A DNA stretch of 64,000 bases from Bifidobacterium coryneforme (lineage in GTDB: Bacteria; Actinomycetota; Actinomycetes; Actinomycetales; Bifidobacteriaceae): NCBI RefSeq assembly GCF_000737865.1, contig NZ_CP007287.1, forward strand, positions 1,206,252 through 1,270,251, in the 5' to 3' direction. The position numbers and the translations under genes are program-made. Below are positions 44,029-55,536 of the stretch, one piece after another. Positions within the stretch are counted from its first letter, which is position 1; every line of letters starts with the position of its first letter. Below the pieces are notes generated by a model that saw only the letters and a list, made by a program, of their open reading frames with translations, did not search any database and was not told the origin of the DNA.

Positions 44029-47000
44029 TTGGTCTTCCGTGTCTATACAGAAAAACAGCCCGGCTTCGATGTGGCAGCCCGCCAGCTGACCGAACAGATC
44101 CATACCGTCCTGGGCATCCACCAACTGCAATCCGTCCGCCTGATCAACAGGTACGACCTGGAGGGTATCGATACCGAACTCTTCAAGGAAAGCCTGCCTA
44201 CGGTATTCAGCCAGCCTCAGACCGACCGGGTCTCCCGAACCCTGGACCAGGCACTGGCGGCAAAAGACCCTGGAAGGGACGCCCACGGCGATCCTTCCAG
44301 GGTCTTTGCCGTTGCAGCCCTGCCGGGCCAGTTCGACCAACGCGCCGATTCGGCGGCCCAGTGCGTCCAGCTGATTGGACAGGGGCAGCGGCCCACCGTG
44401 GCTACCGCAACCGTCTATGTGCTTATGGGCGAACTCAGCGATGACCAGGTGTCGACCATCCAGGATTACGTCATCAACCCTGTCGAATCCCGATTGACCG
44501 GCCTGGAGAAGCCCGAAACCCTACAGATGAATCCGGGCAGCCCGAAAGAGGTGCCCGTCCTGACCGGTTTCCGAGACCTTGACGAGCAGGCCCTGCACGA
44601 TCTGATGACCAGTCAGGACCTGGCGATGGATCTGGACGATATCCGCTTCTGTCAGGACCACTACCGGCAAGAGGACAGGGACCCGACCCTGACCGAGCTG
44701 AAAGTAATCGACACATATTGGTCCGATCACTGCCGCCACACCACGTTCGGCACCGACCTGACCAATATCGAAATCGACGACAAGGTAGTCCGCCAGGCCT
44801 TCGACAGGTATCTGTCCCTCAGAAAGGACCTGGACCGCCAAGACCGCCGTCTCTGCCTGATGGATATGGGCACCATCGGTGCCCGATATCTGAAGAAGGA
44901 GGGGATTCTGCGGGGACTGGACGAGTCCGAAGAGGTCAACGCCTGCACCGTTCGCACCACCGTCGACGTGGACGGGGAGGACCAGGATTGGCTGTTCCTC
45001 TTCAAGAACGAGACCCACAACCATCCCACGGAAATCGAGCCCTTCGGAGGGGCGGCAACCTGCATCGGTGGCGCCATCCGTGACCCCCTGTCGGGACGCA
45101 GCTACGTCTACCAGGCCATGCGGGTGACGGGAGCGGCCGATCCCAGAACACCCTTGGAGCAGACCCTGGCCGGCAAGCTGCCCCAGCGCCGCATCGTCCA
45201 ATCAGCGGCCGACGGGTATTCGTCCTACGGAAACCAGATCGGTCTGGCCACCGGGCAGGTCCACGAGCTCTATCATCCCGGATACCAGGCCAAGCGCATG
45301 GAGGTCGGCGCAGTCGTGGCGGCCACCCCTGCCGACCATGTCATCCGTGAGGAACCAGCCCCCGGCGACCTGATCATTCTGGTCGGCGGTCGGACCGGGC
45401 GCGACGGGATAGGTGGAGCAACAGGCGCTTCGAAGTCGCAGAACACCGAGAGCCTCGACGAGTGCGGAACCGAGGTGCAGAAGGGCAACGCCCCTGAGGA
45501 GCGCAAGCTGCAACGTCTCTTCCGCCGTAAGGACGCCTGCCGCCTCATCAAGCGCTGCAACGATTTCGGAGCGGGCGGCGTGGCAGTGGCCGTGGGAGAG
45601 CTCGCGGACGGCCTCAAGATAAACCTGGACCGGGTTCCGCTGAAGTACCAGGGGCTTGATGGCACGGAAATCGCCATCTCCGAAAGTCAGGAACGGATGG
45701 CTGTGGCCGTGTCGGCCCGGGATGCCCAGACCTTCATCGGGTATGCCGAAGAGGAGAACCTTGAAGCCACCGTCATCGCCGAGGTGACCGAGGAACCCAG
45801 CCTGCATATGACCTGGCGGTCCAAGACCATCGTCGACATCCCCAGGGAGTTCCTGGGATCCAACGGTGCCCCGCATCAGGCGAGCGCCCATGTCCCCGCC
45901 GGGTGCGACTACCGCACCCCCTGGGACCACCCGGGGTCGCTGGAGTCCCGCTACCAGGAGCTCCTGGCCGATATCAACGTATGCTCCAACAAGGGGCTGG
46001 CCGAGCGTTTCGATTCCACCATCGGCGCCTCCACGGTCCTCATGCCCTTCGGCGGCGCCCGGCAGCTGACCCCGGCGCAGGCCATGGTCTCCAAGCTGCC
46101 GGTGGACGGATCCACATCGACCGCCTCCGCCATGGCCTGGGGGTTCAACCCCTATATCAGCCAGTGCAACCCCTACGCAGGCGCCTACCTGGCCGTCGCG
46201 GAGAGCCTGTCCAAACTGGTGGCATCCGGATTCAGCCGTTCAAGGGCCTATCTGAGTCTTCAGGAGTACTACCCCAAGCCGGGTCAGGACCCCGACCGCT
46301 GGGGTCTGCCGGTGGCCGGGGTCCTGGGGGCACTCCAGGCCCAGCTTGACCTGGGTGTCGGAGCCATAGGGGGCAAGGACTCCATGTCCGGCAGTTTTGA
46401 GGACCTGGACGTTCCACCAACCCTGATCAGCTTTGCGGTCAGCCTGGGAAAGGCCCAATCAGTCGTCTCACCTGAGTTCAAGCAGACCGGCAACCCGGTC
46501 TACCTCCTGACCCCCGACGCATCCGACCAGGAACTCCTTCCCTCGGCCAACGGTCTCAAGGCCGCGATGGACCTGATGGAAGACCTGTCCGGCAGTGGAC
46601 TGGTCCGGGCTGCGTCCACGCCCGGATACGGGTGCCTGGCCCAGTCCATCTTCGAAATGTGCCTGGGCAACCGGCTGGGACTGACCCTTGACCCCTCCGT
46701 GGAGGCAGACCGTCTCTTCCGCCCGGCATATGGCAGCTTCATCTTCGAGCTCGACCGGAACACCCCGATGCCCGACTGCCCTGCCGGCACATCCCTGACC
46801 AGGATGGGAACGGTCGAGGAGGAGTATCACCTGGTTCTGGGGCATGATGATCTTGACCTGGATGGACTGGAAGAGATCTGGGCGGAAGGCCTGGAGGACG
46901 TCTTCCCCTATCGAGGCAGGGGCGAAAAGGTGGAGGTCATAGGCCAGACTGGACCTTATAGAGCCTCCCACGAGGCCGCTGTGGCGCAACCGGCAGTTGG

Positions 47001-47847
47001 CAAAGACCAGGACATCACCACCGGGCCCGCCTTGGGCAGCCGGGCAAAACCCCGGGTCGTCATCCCGGTCTTCCCCGGCACCAACTGTGAGTACGATTCC
47101 CGCAAGGCCTTCATCGAGGCCGGTGCCGAGGTGGAGACTCTGGTCATCAGGAACCTGACCCCCGAAGACGTTTCCACCAGCAGCCGGGCCCTGGCCGATG
47201 CCATCGGATCCAGCCAGATCGTCATGCTTCCCGGCGGATTCTCCGGCGGCGACGAGCCGGACGGGTCGGCCAAGTTCATTGCCTCCTTCTTCCGCTCCGA
47301 CCGGGTGGCCGATGCAGTCCGTGACCTTCTGAAGAACCGGGACGGCCTTATGCTGGGCATCTGCAACGGCTTCCAGGCCCTGATCAAGCTGGGACTGGTC
47401 CCCTACGGCGATATCGTCGCCGCAGAATCAACGGCCCCCACCCTGACCTACAACACCATCGGACGCCACCAGAGCAAGCTGGTCAACACGCGAATCAGTT
47501 CCAATCGCTCCCCCTGGCTCTCGGCCTGCAGGGTGGGAGACATCCATACCATGGCCATCAGCCATGGCGAAGGAAGGTTCGTGTCCGACCAGTCGACCCT
47601 GCACAACCTGATAAAGCAGGACCAGGTGGCGGCCCAGTACGTGGATGCCGACGGACACCCCTCCATGGATCTGGACATCAACCCCAACGGGTCGTGCCTC
47701 TCCATCGAGGGCATCACCAGTCCGGACGGCAGAGTCCTCGGAAAGATGGGCCACACGGAGCGCAGCGGCCCCGACCTGTACAGGAACATCCCGGACAGGT
47801 GCTTCCAACCACTCTTCCGCTCGGGGGTGACCTACTTTGCCGACTAG
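44029..47847 (+). CDS. purL: FGAM synthase, single-chain (PurL with glutaminase domain)
   Basis: 1272 residues converting FGAR to FGAM using glutamine and [54 protein letters not shown] and GGKDSMSG mark the synthetase halves. The C-terminal class I glutaminase has [14 protein letters not shown], the nucleophilic Cys in [14 protein letters not shown] and the His in ISHGEGRF. The single-chain form explains the absence of purQ and purS. Start TTG at 44029 has GAAAGG 8 nt upstream. Confidence 0.95.
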   Translation: MVFRVYTEKQPGFDVAARQLTEQIHTVLGIHQLQSVRLINRYDLEGIDTELFKESLPTVFSQPQTDRVSRTLDQALAAKDPGRDAHGDPSRVFAVAALPGQFDQRADSAAQCVQLIGQGQRPTVATATVYVLMGELSDDQVSTIQDYVINPVESRLTGLEKPETLQMNPGSPKEVPVLTGFRDLDEQALHDLMTSQDLAMDLDDIRFCQDHYRQEDRDPTLTELKVIDTYWSDHCRHTTFGTDLTNIEIDDKVVRQAFDRYLSLRKDLDRQDRRLCLMDMGTIGARYLKKEGILRGLDESEEVNACTVRTTVDVDGEDQDWLFLFKNETHNHPTEIEPFGGAATCIGGAIRDPLSGRSYVYQAMRVTGAADPRTPLEQTLAGKLPQRRIVQSAADGYSSYGNQIGLATGQVHELYHPGYQAKRMEVGAVVAATPADHVIREEPAPGDLIILVGGRTGRDGIGGATGASKSQNTESLDECGTEVQKGNAPEERKLQRLFRRKDACRLIKRCNDFGAGGVAVAVGELADGLKINLDRVPLKYQGLDGTEIAISESQERMAVAVSARDAQTFIGYAEEENLEATVIAEVTEEPSLHMTWRSKTIVDIPREFLGSNGAPHQASAHVPAGCDYRTPWDHPGSLESRYQELLADINVCSNKGLAERFDSTIGASTVLMPFGGARQLTPAQAMVSKLPVDGSTSTASAMAWGFNPYISQCNPYAGAYLAVAESLSKLVASGFSRSRAYLSLQEYYPKPGQDPDRWGLPVAGVLGALQAQLDLGVGAIGGKDSMSGSFEDLDVPPTLISFAVSLGKAQSVVSPEFKQTGNPVYLLTPDASDQELLPSANGLKAAMDLMEDLSGSGLVRAASTPGYGCLAQSIFEMCLGNRLGLTLDPSVEADRLFRPAYGSFIFELDRNTPMPDCPAGTSLTRMGTVEEEYHLVLGHDDLDLDGLEEIWAEGLEDVFPYRGRGEKVEVIGQTGPYRASHEAAVAQPAVGKDQDITTGPALGSRAKPRVVIPVFPGTNCEYDSRKAFIEAGAEVETLVIRNLTPEDVSTSSRALADAIGSSQIVMLPGGFSGGDEPDGSAKFIASFFRSDRVADAVRDLLKNRDGLMLGICNGFQALIKLGLVPYGDIVAAESTAPTLTYNTIGRHQSKLVNTRISSNRSPWLSACRVGDIHTMAISHGEGRFVSDQSTLHNLIKQDQVAAQYVDADGHPSMDLDINPNGSCLSIEGITSPDGRVLGKMGHTERSGPDLYRNIPDRCFQPLFRSGVTYFAD

Positions 47848-47900
47848 GCCACACACATCAATCCCGGCACATATGGCCGATTCAGGAAGGAAGACAGCCC

Positions 47901-49469
47901 ATGTCCTTGGAACTTGAAAACGTCCACGAGGAGTGCGGGATCTTCGGGGTCTGGAACCACCCGGATGCAGCCAGGTTGACCTACTTCGGCCTGCATGCAC
48001 TCCAGCACCGCGGACAGGAGGGAGCAGGCATCGTCTCAAACGACCAGGGTCACCTGATAGGGCGTCGTGGCCTGGGTCTCCTGACCCAGGTCTTCCCCGA
48101 CGAGGCCAGCATCTCCGAACTGACCGGGAACAGGGCAATCGGACATGTGCGCTACGCCACCGCCGGGTCCGCATCCATAGACAACATCCAACCCTTCGTC
48201 TTCCGGTTCCGCGATGGGGACCTGGCCCTGGCCCACAACGGGAACCTGACCAACTGCCAGAGCCTCAAGAGGCAGCTGGAGGACGAGGGGGCCATCTTCC
48301 GTTCCAACTCCGACACCGAGGTGCTCATGCACCTGATTCGTCGCTCACACCACTCCGACTTCATGGCCGCCCTGAAAGAGGCCCTGGCCCAGGTGCATGG
48401 TGGCTTCGCCTACCTCCTCATGACCGGGGACTGCATGATTGGGGCCCTGGATCCCAACGGATTCCGCCCCCTCTCCCTGGGGCAGCTGAGTAACGGGGCC
48501 TATGTCCTGGCTTCCGAAACCTGCGCCCTCGACGTGGTCGGTGCCAGACTCATCCGGGACATCCGACCCGGCGAAATCGTCCGCGTTGATGATTCGGGCT
48601 ACCGTATCGAGTCGTACACCGACCACACGCAACTGGCCATCTGCTCCATGGAGTTCATCTACTTTGCCCGACCGGACTCCAACATATACGGGGTCAACGT
48701 CCACTCGGCCAGGAAGAGGATGGGGGCCAGACTGGCCCTGGAATCCCCGGTTGACGCCGACATGGTCATCGGGGTGCCCAACTCGTCCCTCTCTGCAGCC
48801 TCAGGGTACGCCGAGGCCTCGGGATTGCCGAATGAGATGGGGTTGATCAAGAACCAGTACGTGGCCCGGACCTTCATCCAGCCCAGCCAGGAACTGCGGG
48901 AGCAGGGTGTACGCATGAAGCTGGCAGCCGTCCGCGGCGTCGTGGCCGGCAAACGGGTGGTCGTCATCGATGATTCCATCGTCCGGGGAACCACCTCACA
49001 CCGAATCGTCCAGCTCCTGCGCGAGGCCGGGGCCAGTGAAGTCCACATGCGTATCGCCTCCCCTCCCCTGAGATACCCCTGCTATTACGGCATCGACATA
49101 CAACGCACTTCCGAGCTGATCGCCGCCAAGAAGTCGATTGACGAAATCAGGGACTTCATCGGTGCGGACTCTCTGGCCTACCTGAGCCTGGACGGGCTGG
49201 TGGAGTCCATAGGCCTGCATGAGGAGGGTCCATATCAGGGACTCTGCGTGGCCTACTTCAACGGGGACTACCCGACCGACCTGGACGACTACGAGGATTC
49301 CTTCCTCTCCTCCCTTACCGCCCAGGACAGGGAGGGGCTGTCAGGAACCAAGGGGTCCTATGGGCTGACCATGCCAGTGGACAGAAACCGCCGGCCCATA
49401 CGTCAGACGTCCATGACCACCAATCCTTCCGGAAAGACAGGAGAGCAGAACCATGCCAGGAGCATATGA
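47901..49469 (+). CDS. purF: Amidophosphoribosyltransferase
   Basis: First committed enzyme of purine synthesis (PRPP + Gln to phosphoribosylamine). 522 residues. An 11-residue propeptide precedes the catalytic Cys in [13 protein letters not shown]; further motifs are [22 protein letters not shown] and the PRPP loop [24 protein letters not shown] precedes the ATG. Overlaps purM by 17 bp. Confidence 0.95.
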   Translation: MSLELENVHEECGIFGVWNHPDAARLTYFGLHALQHRGQEGAGIVSNDQGHLIGRRGLGLLTQVFPDEASISELTGNRAIGHVRYATAGSASIDNIQPFVFRFRDGDLALAHNGNLTNCQSLKRQLEDEGAIFRSNSDTEVLMHLIRRSHHSDFMAALKEALAQVHGGFAYLLMTGDCMIGALDPNGFRPLSLGQLSNGAYVLASETCALDVVGARLIRDIRPGEIVRVDDSGYRIESYTDHTQLAICSMEFIYFARPDSNIYGVNVHSARKRMGARLALESPVDADMVIGVPNSSLSAASGYAEASGLPNEMGLIKNQYVARTFIQPSQELREQGVRMKLAAVRGVVAGKRVVVIDDSIVRGTTSHRIVQLLREAGASEVHMRIASPPLRYPCYYGIDIQRTSELIAAKKSIDEIRDFIGADSLAYLSLDGLVESIGLHEEGPYQGLCVAYFNGDYPTDLDDYEDSFLSSLTAQDREGLSGTKGSYGLTMPVDRNRRPIRQTSMTTNPSGKTGEQNHARSI

Positions 49470-50493
49470 GCAGGCAGGCGTCAAGGTCGAAGCCGGGTAT
49501 GAGCTGATTGAGCGAATTAAGGCCCATACCGCCCGCACGGCAAGGCCCGGTGCCGGCCAGATTGGCGGATTCGGCGGCCTCTTCGACCTCTCCTCCCTCG
49601 GATACCGGCAACCGGTCCTGGTCTCAGGCACCGATGGGGTCGGAACCAAACTCATGGTGGCCAAGGCGGCGGGGAAGCACGACACCATCGGAATCGATTG
49701 CGTGGCCATGTGCGTCAATGACATCATCGCCCAGGGTGCCGAACCGCTCTTCTTCCTGGACTACATCGCCTGCGGGCGCAACGACCCGGCCCTTCTGGAG
49801 CAGGTGGTCAAGGGCGTCGCCGATGGGTGCGTGCAGGCCGGAGCCGCCCTGGTAGGCGGCGAAACCGCCGAGATGCCCGACATGTATCAGCCCGACGAGT
49901 ACGACCTGGCCGGGTTCACGGTGGGTGTGGTCGAGAAGGAACGAATCATTGACGGCAGCGCCATCCGGCCAGGAGATGTGCTGGTGGGACTGCCCTCCTC
50001 CGGCGCCCACTCGAACGGGTTCTCCCTGATTCGCAAGGCGCTCTTCGAGCAGGGTGGTCTGAATCCGGGCGATCGACCCGAGGAACTGGGCGGTCCGACC
50101 CTGGCGGAGGAGCTCCTCACACCCACCAGAATCTATGTATCGGCACTGAAACCTCTTTTCGAGCAGGGCCTCCTTCATGGCGTCGCCCACATCACCGGCG
50201 GCGGATTCGTGGAGAAGGTCCCCCGGATTCTGCCCGCAGGTATGGCGGCCGAGTTCAGGGTCGATTCCTGGACGGTGCCGCCCATCTTCGACATGATCGA
50301 ACGCTACGGCCAGGTGGACCATATGGAGATGTACAACATCTTCAACATGGGTATCGGCATGGTCCTGGTGGTCGATCCGGACAAGCTTGATGCCCTGCAG
50401 ACGGCCCTGAATCAGGAACACGAGGACTTTTACCTGATTGGCCAAGTGGTCGAGGACCGGGGCGAGCGGGTCGTTCTGACCCGAGGCGACTGA
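49453..50493 (+). CDS. purM: AIR synthetase
   Basis: Phosphoribosylformylglycinamidine cyclo-ligase, 346 residues: [52 protein letters not shown] and [14 protein letters not shown], all family signatures. Starts inside the 3' end of purF and precedes purD by 29 bp. Confidence 0.95.
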   Translation: MPGAYEQAGVKVEAGYELIERIKAHTARTARPGAGQIGGFGGLFDLSSLGYRQPVLVSGTDGVGTKLMVAKAAGKHDTIGIDCVAMCVNDIIAQGAEPLFFLDYIACGRNDPALLEQVVKGVADGCVQAGAALVGGETAEMPDMYQPDEYDLAGFTVGVVEKERIIDGSAIRPGDVLVGLPSSGAHSNGFSLIRKALFEQGGLNPGDRPEELGGPTLAEELLTPTRIYVSALKPLFEQGLLHGVAHITGGGFVEKVPRILPAGMAAEFRVDSWTVPPIFDMIERYGQVDHMEMYNIFNMGIGMVLVVDPDKLDALQTALNQEHEDFYLIGQVVEDRGERVVLTRGD

Positions 50494-50522
50494 ATCGTCG
50501 GAATCGGAAAAGGAGACGGAGA

Positions 50523-51797
50523 ATGTCGGATAGGATTCTGGTCATCGGTTCGGGAGCCAGGGAACATGCCATAGCGGTCACACTCCTGGCCGGGCGGGCC
50601 GTGAACGAGGTCTTCTGCGCCCCGGGCAATCCAGGTATGGCCCTGGATGGCATCCATCTGGCCGACCTGGACACGACGGACTCGGCGGCAGTAGTGGATT
50701 ATATCCATCAGCACTCCATCGATTGGGTCTTCGTTGGCCCCGAACAGCCCCTGATCGAAGGCCTGGTCGACCACCTGACCGAGGCCGGTATACGCGCTTT
50801 CGGCCCCACCCGGGCTGCCGCGCAGATTGAAGGATCCAAGGACTTCGCCAAGGCCCTGATGAGGCGCCATGGGATTCCCACCGCCGCCTATGCCACTTTC
50901 GATAGCCTGGAACCGGCACAACAGTACGTACGGGAGCATGGCGCACCGATTGTGGTCAAGGCCGACGGACTGGCTGCCGGCAAGGGGGTGACCGTGGCCA
51001 TGACCCTGGATCAGGCCCTGGATGCCCTGGAGCAGGTGTTCGTCGACAGGCGTTTCGGTCAGGCCGGGGCCAGGGTGGTCATCGAGGATTACATGAGCGG
51101 CCAGGAATGCTCCCTGATGTGCTTCGTCCGGGGCGAGCAGGTCTGGCCCATGCCCCTCGCTCAGGACCATAAGCCTGCCTATGACAATGACAAGGGGCCC
51201 AACACGGGAGGAATGGGTGCATACAGCCCCCTTCCCCAGTTCGGTGACGACCTGGCCGACATGGCCTTGGAGACCATCGTCAAGCCCACGGTCAAGGCGA
51301 TGGTCGAAGAGGGCGCACCCTTCACCGGCATCCTCTATACGGGACTGATGGTCACGGACCAGGGCCCCAAGGTGGTCGAGTTCAACGCCAGGATGGGGGA
51401 CCCCGAGACCGAGGTCGTGCTCCCCCTCCTCACCAGCGACCTGGCCCTCGGCATCAGGACACTGATGGACGGAGGGGAACCGACCTTCACCTGGCGCCGG
51501 GATGTGAGTGAAATCTGCGTGGTCCTGGCAGCCGACGGGTATCCCGGACATCCCGACAAGGGTGCCCCGGTACCCTTGGTTGAGCCGCAGGAAGACCTTC
51601 AGGCCTATTACGCCGGGGTTGATGGGTCCATCCAGGGCGGGCTGACCGCCGCCTCCGGCAGAACCGCCGTAATCCGGGCAAGCGGCCCTGACCTCCGTCA
51701 GGCTCAGGAGAGAATCTACGGTCTCCTGGATGGCCTGGACACATCCGGCCTCTTCTACCGTCATGATATAGGGCATAGGGGATTGGAAGCGCTCTGA
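50523..51797 (+). CDS. purD: GAR synthetase
   Basis: Phosphoribosylamine-glycine ligase, 424 residues, ATP-grasp. ILVIGSGAREHAIAVTLL at the N-terminus, VFVGPEQPLIEGLVDHL, IVVKADGLAAGKGVTVAM and NTGGMGAYSPLPQF with FNARMGDPETEVVLPLL. Last gene of the plus-strand purine run, followed by a hairpin terminator. Confidence 0.95.
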   Translation: MSDRILVIGSGAREHAIAVTLLAGRAVNEVFCAPGNPGMALDGIHLADLDTTDSAAVVDYIHQHSIDWVFVGPEQPLIEGLVDHLTEAGIRAFGPTRAAAQIEGSKDFAKALMRRHGIPTAAYATFDSLEPAQQYVREHGAPIVVKADGLAAGKGVTVAMTLDQALDALEQVFVDRRFGQAGARVVIEDYMSGQECSLMCFVRGEQVWPMPLAQDHKPAYDNDKGPNTGGMGAYSPLPQFGDDLADMALETIVKPTVKAMVEEGAPFTGILYTGLMVTDQGPKVVEFNARMGDPETEVVLPLLTSDLALGIRTLMDGGEPTFTWRRDVSEICVVLAADGYPGHPDKGAPVPLVEPQEDLQAYYAGVDGSIQGGLTAASGRTAVIRASGPDLRQAQERIYGLLDGLDTSGLFYRHDIGHRGLEAL

Positions 51798-51820
51798 GGT
51801 CCTGTACCCGAGGAACAACA

Positions 51821-51854
51821 AGGACCCGCCTCCCCGTGAGGGTTGGCGGGTCCT
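51821..51854 (+). terminator. Terminator after purD
   Basis: AGGACCCGCC / GGCGGGTCCT perfect 10-bp stem with a 14-nt loop that can pair further. The following bases are only moderately T-rich. Confidence 0.6.
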
Positions 51855-51876
51855 GCTGTATTCCCGGAGCCTGATT

Positions 51877-52056
51877 CTACTGTCCGGAAGAGGTGTCCTT
51901 CCCCTCCTGGTCTTCATCCACCTGCTGCCCGGCCTTGGTGGCCTTGGTCTTCTTCGCGGCCTGGGCCTGGGCCTTTTTCCGCGCGGCCTTGGCATCCGAT
52001 GCCCTGGTGGGCGTGGACATGAAGTCCGTTTCCTTCAGGTACTGCTCCCCGGCCAT
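51877..52056 (-). CDS. Small basic Ala/Lys-rich protein downstream of the sulfatase gene
   Basis: 59 residues, MAGEQYLKETDFMSTPTRAS followed by a Lys/Ala-rich helix (KAARKKAQAQAAKKTKATKA) and an acidic tail. Starts 15 bp after the LTA-synthase-like gene in another frame and has no strong ribosome-binding site, so it relies on coupling. Possibly an internal-frame artefact. Confidence 0.4.
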   Translation of the reverse strand: MAGEQYLKETDFMSTPTRASDAKAARKKAQAQAAKKTKATKAGQQVDEDQEGKDTSSGQ

Positions 52057-52070
52057 TATGTCGTACTGAA

Positions 52071-54083
52071 TCAGCCGCGGTAATCCTCCATCAACTGCTT
52101 GGTTCTCTTATCGAACTCCCTGGCATCCATGGGATTGCCCTGGTCATCCAGGTAGTTGGTCTGCCCCTCGGGAATCCTGTCCCATCCCTGAATCTGGTTG
52201 GCCACCGGCGGTTCCAGGGCCGAGATCCGCTGATGCAGGCAGGTCAGGAAGGCCGTATAGGGCGATACCTTGGTGTCCATGTGCTCGGCCGTCTGGGCCT
52301 GGAAGAAGTTCGGCGACGAGTACTGGCTGTTCGGTATCTGTCGCCCAGAGGAGGCCGAGGCCTTGTTGGACCAGATGAAGTAGTCCGTCAGGTGGAGGGC
52401 CAGGGAGTTGTTCTTGTCCCAGCTTGCCGTGCCGTAGATTCCGGGGAGATGGTCACCGTAGAAGACCACGGTTACGGGTTTTTCCTGCCTGTCCAGAGCA
52501 TCCAGGAAGTCCTTGGTGGCCTGGTCGGACAGACTGACCCCCTTGGCGTAGGTTCTGATCGAATTCATCTCGTCATCACCCAAAGGCCTTGACGGGTCAT
52601 CCGTGGAGACCGAGAACTGGTTGTCGTCGTACCAGTCGCTATAGGGCATGTGATTCTGCATCGTGATGATCTCGATGAACTGATTGCCCTGATCATCGCC
52701 CATTTTCTCCAAGGCGCTGTCATAGGAGGCCTTGTCCGAGGCGTACTGGCTGCGGCCGATTCTCTCCTGGTGGGCGATGTAGTCAGGGCCGGTCAGGGAG
52801 TAGAAATGCGAGAATCCGAACTTCTTGTAGTTATCCGCCCTTGAGTACATGGAGGACTCATAGGGGTGGAAGGCCTGGGACTGCGAAGGCTTGGCCCAGG
52901 CACGGTTGACGGTCGGTATCCACTGCAGGTGGGGAATCACCTGCTGATAAGGCGAGGTCAGCGAGGGGTCGAAGTTGGCCATGCTCAGGCCGGTCATGGC
53001 CTGGAACTCCAGGTTGGCCGTACCGCCGCCGTAGCCGGAGGAGAGCATGAGGCCGCTGGTCGTCTCCCGCTTGATCTGGCGGATGTTGGGCATGGGGTCC
53101 TCATTCAGAAGGACTCCGGGCACCCTGGTCGGGTCCGAATACGACTCGGAGAGGATGTAGACCAGGGTGGACTCATCGGTATAGGCCGACCTGTCCTGGT
53201 TGATCTTCTCGGCTTCCGACCTGTACCGCTTGGCCACGGACTCCATCGTGTCCTTGCTGTATCCGGCAGGCATTTCCATGACCTTGGGCTTGAGCTGCCG
53301 GGAGAAGGAGACGAAGACACCGTTGCGCTGGGCGTCATAGACCGAATCCCACATGGAGGGTTTGTCGCCCATCCACTGGGAGACATGATAAGCAGGGCTG
53401 CCGTAGGTGCCGACCGTTGACATGAAGATCGCAATCACCAGTGTCGGAACCAGAACACCGACAACGCGGACCGATGCCCCCAGAGGCTTGTTGCCGGTAC
53501 GGACCCAACGACCGCGCCCGGCGTCCATGTGGGTAAGAAGCCAGCAGATCAGAACCAGCAGGGCCAACACCACCAGACCGGCCAGAATCTTGATCAGGGC
53601 ACCGGAGGGTATGAAGGAGACCAGGTTACCGGCATCGGCATGGAGGAAATTCAGATCGGATGGAAGAATGACCTCGTACCTGGACTGGACCTTGAGTCGC
53701 TCGATGACGGCAATGACGGCAGCCACGGTCACGATGATGCCGGAGGAGACCCAGAACCGGTTGGTCAGGAAAATCAGAGCGGCATAGACCAGACCGATGG
53801 CAAGCATGTTGAGGATGAGCACGAAACGGCAATCGGTCCACATGGCCGAGATGAATCCCCAGAACCCGATCAGGGGATTGGAGAGCTCCACCCGGGAGCT
53901 GTCCAGGGAGACACCCCACTGCAGGATGCCCACCGTCATGAAGTCCATGCATATGAAAACCAAGGCATAGACCCATGCCTTGGGGGAGAAACGGTCCTTC
54001 AAGGCATCCAACCTTGATTGCGGGCGCTCCTGCCGGGTCTGAGAATCCTGGACGGACTCAGAGCTGGCATCTGTTTGACTCAC
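52071..54083 (-). CDS. LTA-synthase-family sulfatase (membrane)
   Basis: 670 residues. Cytoplasmic N-terminus, five transmembrane helices (~36-225), then an extracellular sulfatase-fold domain. Likely metal ligand Glu in VYILSESYSDP (~313), catalytic Thr in GGGTANLEFQAMTGLS (~355), and the conserved late GDHLPG segment. Expected to transfer glycerol-phosphate units onto lipoteichoic acid or a related polymer at the cell surface; the exact polymer is not known from sequence. Confidence 0.85.
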   Translation of the reverse strand: MSQTDASSESVQDSQTRQERPQSRLDALKDRFSPKAWVYALVFICMDFMTVGILQWGVSLDSSRVELSNPLIGFWGFISAMWTDCRFVLILNMLAIGLVYAALIFLTNRFWVSSGIIVTVAAVIAVIERLKVQSRYEVILPSDLNFLHADAGNLVSFIPSGALIKILAGLVVLALLVLICWLLTHMDAGRGRWVRTGNKPLGASVRVVGVLVPTLVIAIFMSTVGTYGSPAYHVSQWMGDKPSMWDSVYDAQRNGVFVSFSRQLKPKVMEMPAGYSKDTMESVAKRYRSEAEKINQDRSAYTDESTLVYILSESYSDPTRVPGVLLNEDPMPNIRQIKRETTSGLMLSSGYGGGTANLEFQAMTGLSMANFDPSLTSPYQQVIPHLQWIPTVNRAWAKPSQSQAFHPYESSMYSRADNYKKFGFSHFYSLTGPDYIAHQERIGRSQYASDKASYDSALEKMGDDQGNQFIEIITMQNHMPYSDWYDDNQFSVSTDDPSRPLGDDEMNSIRTYAKGVSLSDQATKDFLDALDRQEKPVTVVFYGDHLPGIYGTASWDKNNSLALHLTDYFIWSNKASASSGRQIPNSQYSSPNFFQAQTAEHMDTKVSPYTAFLTCLHQRISALEPPVANQIQGWDRIPEGQTNYLDDQGNPMDAREFDKRTKQLMEDYRG

Positions 54084-54300
54084 GGGAAACTCCTGACCTC
54101 AATACAATTCACAATCTGCACAATGATGGAATCATCGGAAACACCATACCAGGCAATTCTTCACAGCCGATGAGACAATCCGCAGGCAAAAGAGGCTTCA
54201 CCCGAACCCCTTTCCGGATCCGCGCCGGTTCGTCGCGCCTCCACCGGGGCCCCTCCACGCAGGCAGCGAGGCCAGGGTGGCATGTCGGGCACCACCGGAC

Positions 54301-55209
54301 TCAATCGGCGGCGGTGGCAAACTCCTCAATCAGGGCGTCGATCCAATCCTCCAGGGTCTGATACTCGGACGGCATCTGCTCGCTGACCCGGACAACGGGA
54401 ATCTTGGAGGCCATGGACGCCCCCATGATCTGGTCGGTGATGCTGTTGGACTCCTGGGAATTGAAGACCAGAAGGTCCACCTTGGACTCTCTGAGAAGTT
54501 CCTGGAACTGACGGATATCGTCCGGAGACGGCTCGCTCTCGTTGGCCGCCGCCCTCAGGTACCCTTGCGGGGTCAGATCCTCCATGCCCAGGTCCTCGGT
54601 CAGGTAGTTGGCCACGGATTCGGTGGCCGCGAACCGCTTCCCCCTGGTCTCCTCCCCCACCTTGGCGATACGCTCCTTGAGCTCGGTCTGTTTCCGGTTC
54701 CAGGCCTTATTGAGGCTGTCGAACTGCTTGGATTCCTGGGGCCGCAGCTTCTTGTAAGCCTGGGTGACGGCCTTGGCCGCATCGGACCGGGCCTGGGAGG
54801 AGAACCAGATATGCGGATTGTCGCCCGTCCGGTGCCCTGATCGGGCCGCCAGGTCAACGAGCTCCGTCCCATTGGTCTTGGCGGCCTTGGTGGCCCATCC
54901 ATCCAGCCCGGCCCCGTTGACGATGACCAGGTCGGCCTTGTTGATCATGGCGATATCGGCCGTGGTGGGTTCATAGTCGTGGGCATCGGTGGAGGTGTTC
55001 TTCAGGATGGTCTTCACCTCGACCTGGTCCCCGCCCAGCTGTGTGACTAGGGAGGACCACTGGTTGATGCTGGTGACCACGGAAATCGGCCCGGAACCCT
55101 GCCCACCCTGCTCGGAGGCACCACAGGCTGCCGTGGAAACCAGAAGGGCCAGGCAGACCAGGGCAGCCACAATGGATGGGAGGGATGAGAGAAGACTGCG
55201 TTTGGGCAT
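54301..55209 (-). CDS. Zinc/manganese-type ABC substrate-binding lipoprotein
   Basis: 302 residues of the ZnuA/TroA-like cluster A-I. Signal peptide with lipobox STAAC (Cys29), then ISVVTSINQWSSLVTQLGGD and metal-ligand motifs TDAHDYEPT and DNPHIWFS. There is no His-rich loop. No permease or ATPase gene is adjacent, so partners must be elsewhere. The Fur/Zur-like box at 55261-55279 lies 52 bp upstream of the start, suggesting zinc (or iron) control. GGAG is 13 nt from the ATG, a little far. Confidence 0.82.
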   Translation of the reverse strand: MPKRSLLSSLPSIVAALVCLALLVSTAACGASEQGGQGSGPISVVTSINQWSSLVTQLGGDQVEVKTILKNTSTDAHDYEPTTADIAMINKADLVIVNGAGLDGWATKAAKTNGTELVDLAARSGHRTGDNPHIWFSSQARSDAAKAVTQAYKKLRPQESKQFDSLNKAWNRKQTELKERIAKVGEETRGKRFAATESVANYLTEDLGMEDLTPQGYLRAAANESEPSPDDIRQFQELLRESKVDLLVFNSQESNSITDQIMGASMASKIPVVRVSEQMPSEYQTLEDWIDALIEEFATAAD

Positions 55210-55260
55210 GGTTGCTCACGGGCTCCTTCTCCGGACCTGTTACATCCGGATAACTTTACT

Positions 55261-55279
55261 GAGATTGATTATCAATAAG
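55261..55279 (-). promoter_or_regulatory. Fur/Zur-like box upstream of the metal-binding lipoprotein
   Basis: GAGATTGATTATCAATAAG is centred on TTGATTATCAA, nearly palindromic. It matches 13 of 19 positions of the classic GATAATGATTATCATTATC Fur consensus. A Fur-family regulator is encoded at 59640-60047. Confidence 0.5.
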
Positions 55280-55536
55280 AGTAGCATCCTCCACCCTGTG
55301 GACAGTCCCGGTGCCCCGGGCCGACACGCCGACGGCCCGGCCTGTATCACCACAGGATTCGGCCAGGTTCGGAGTAGCGCTACCCGTGAAGAGAACTGGA
55401 TAGCATTGAAGTTTGCGCCAGGGGAACGTAATGCGGGGCAAATAGGAGTAAAACAGTCATCAGCAGAGACGGAATTCCACCCCGTTCAGGACGGTCCACA
55501 CACCGAACGGGACGATGATTTGATTGGAAGGAACCC

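Noticed and set aside
43180-44340. 386-residue minus-strand ORF across purC and the start of purL
   Set aside because: Antisense shadow of recognised purine genes.
50430-51995. 521-residue minus-strand ORF over purD
   Set aside because: Shadow; purD motifs on the plus strand are decisive.
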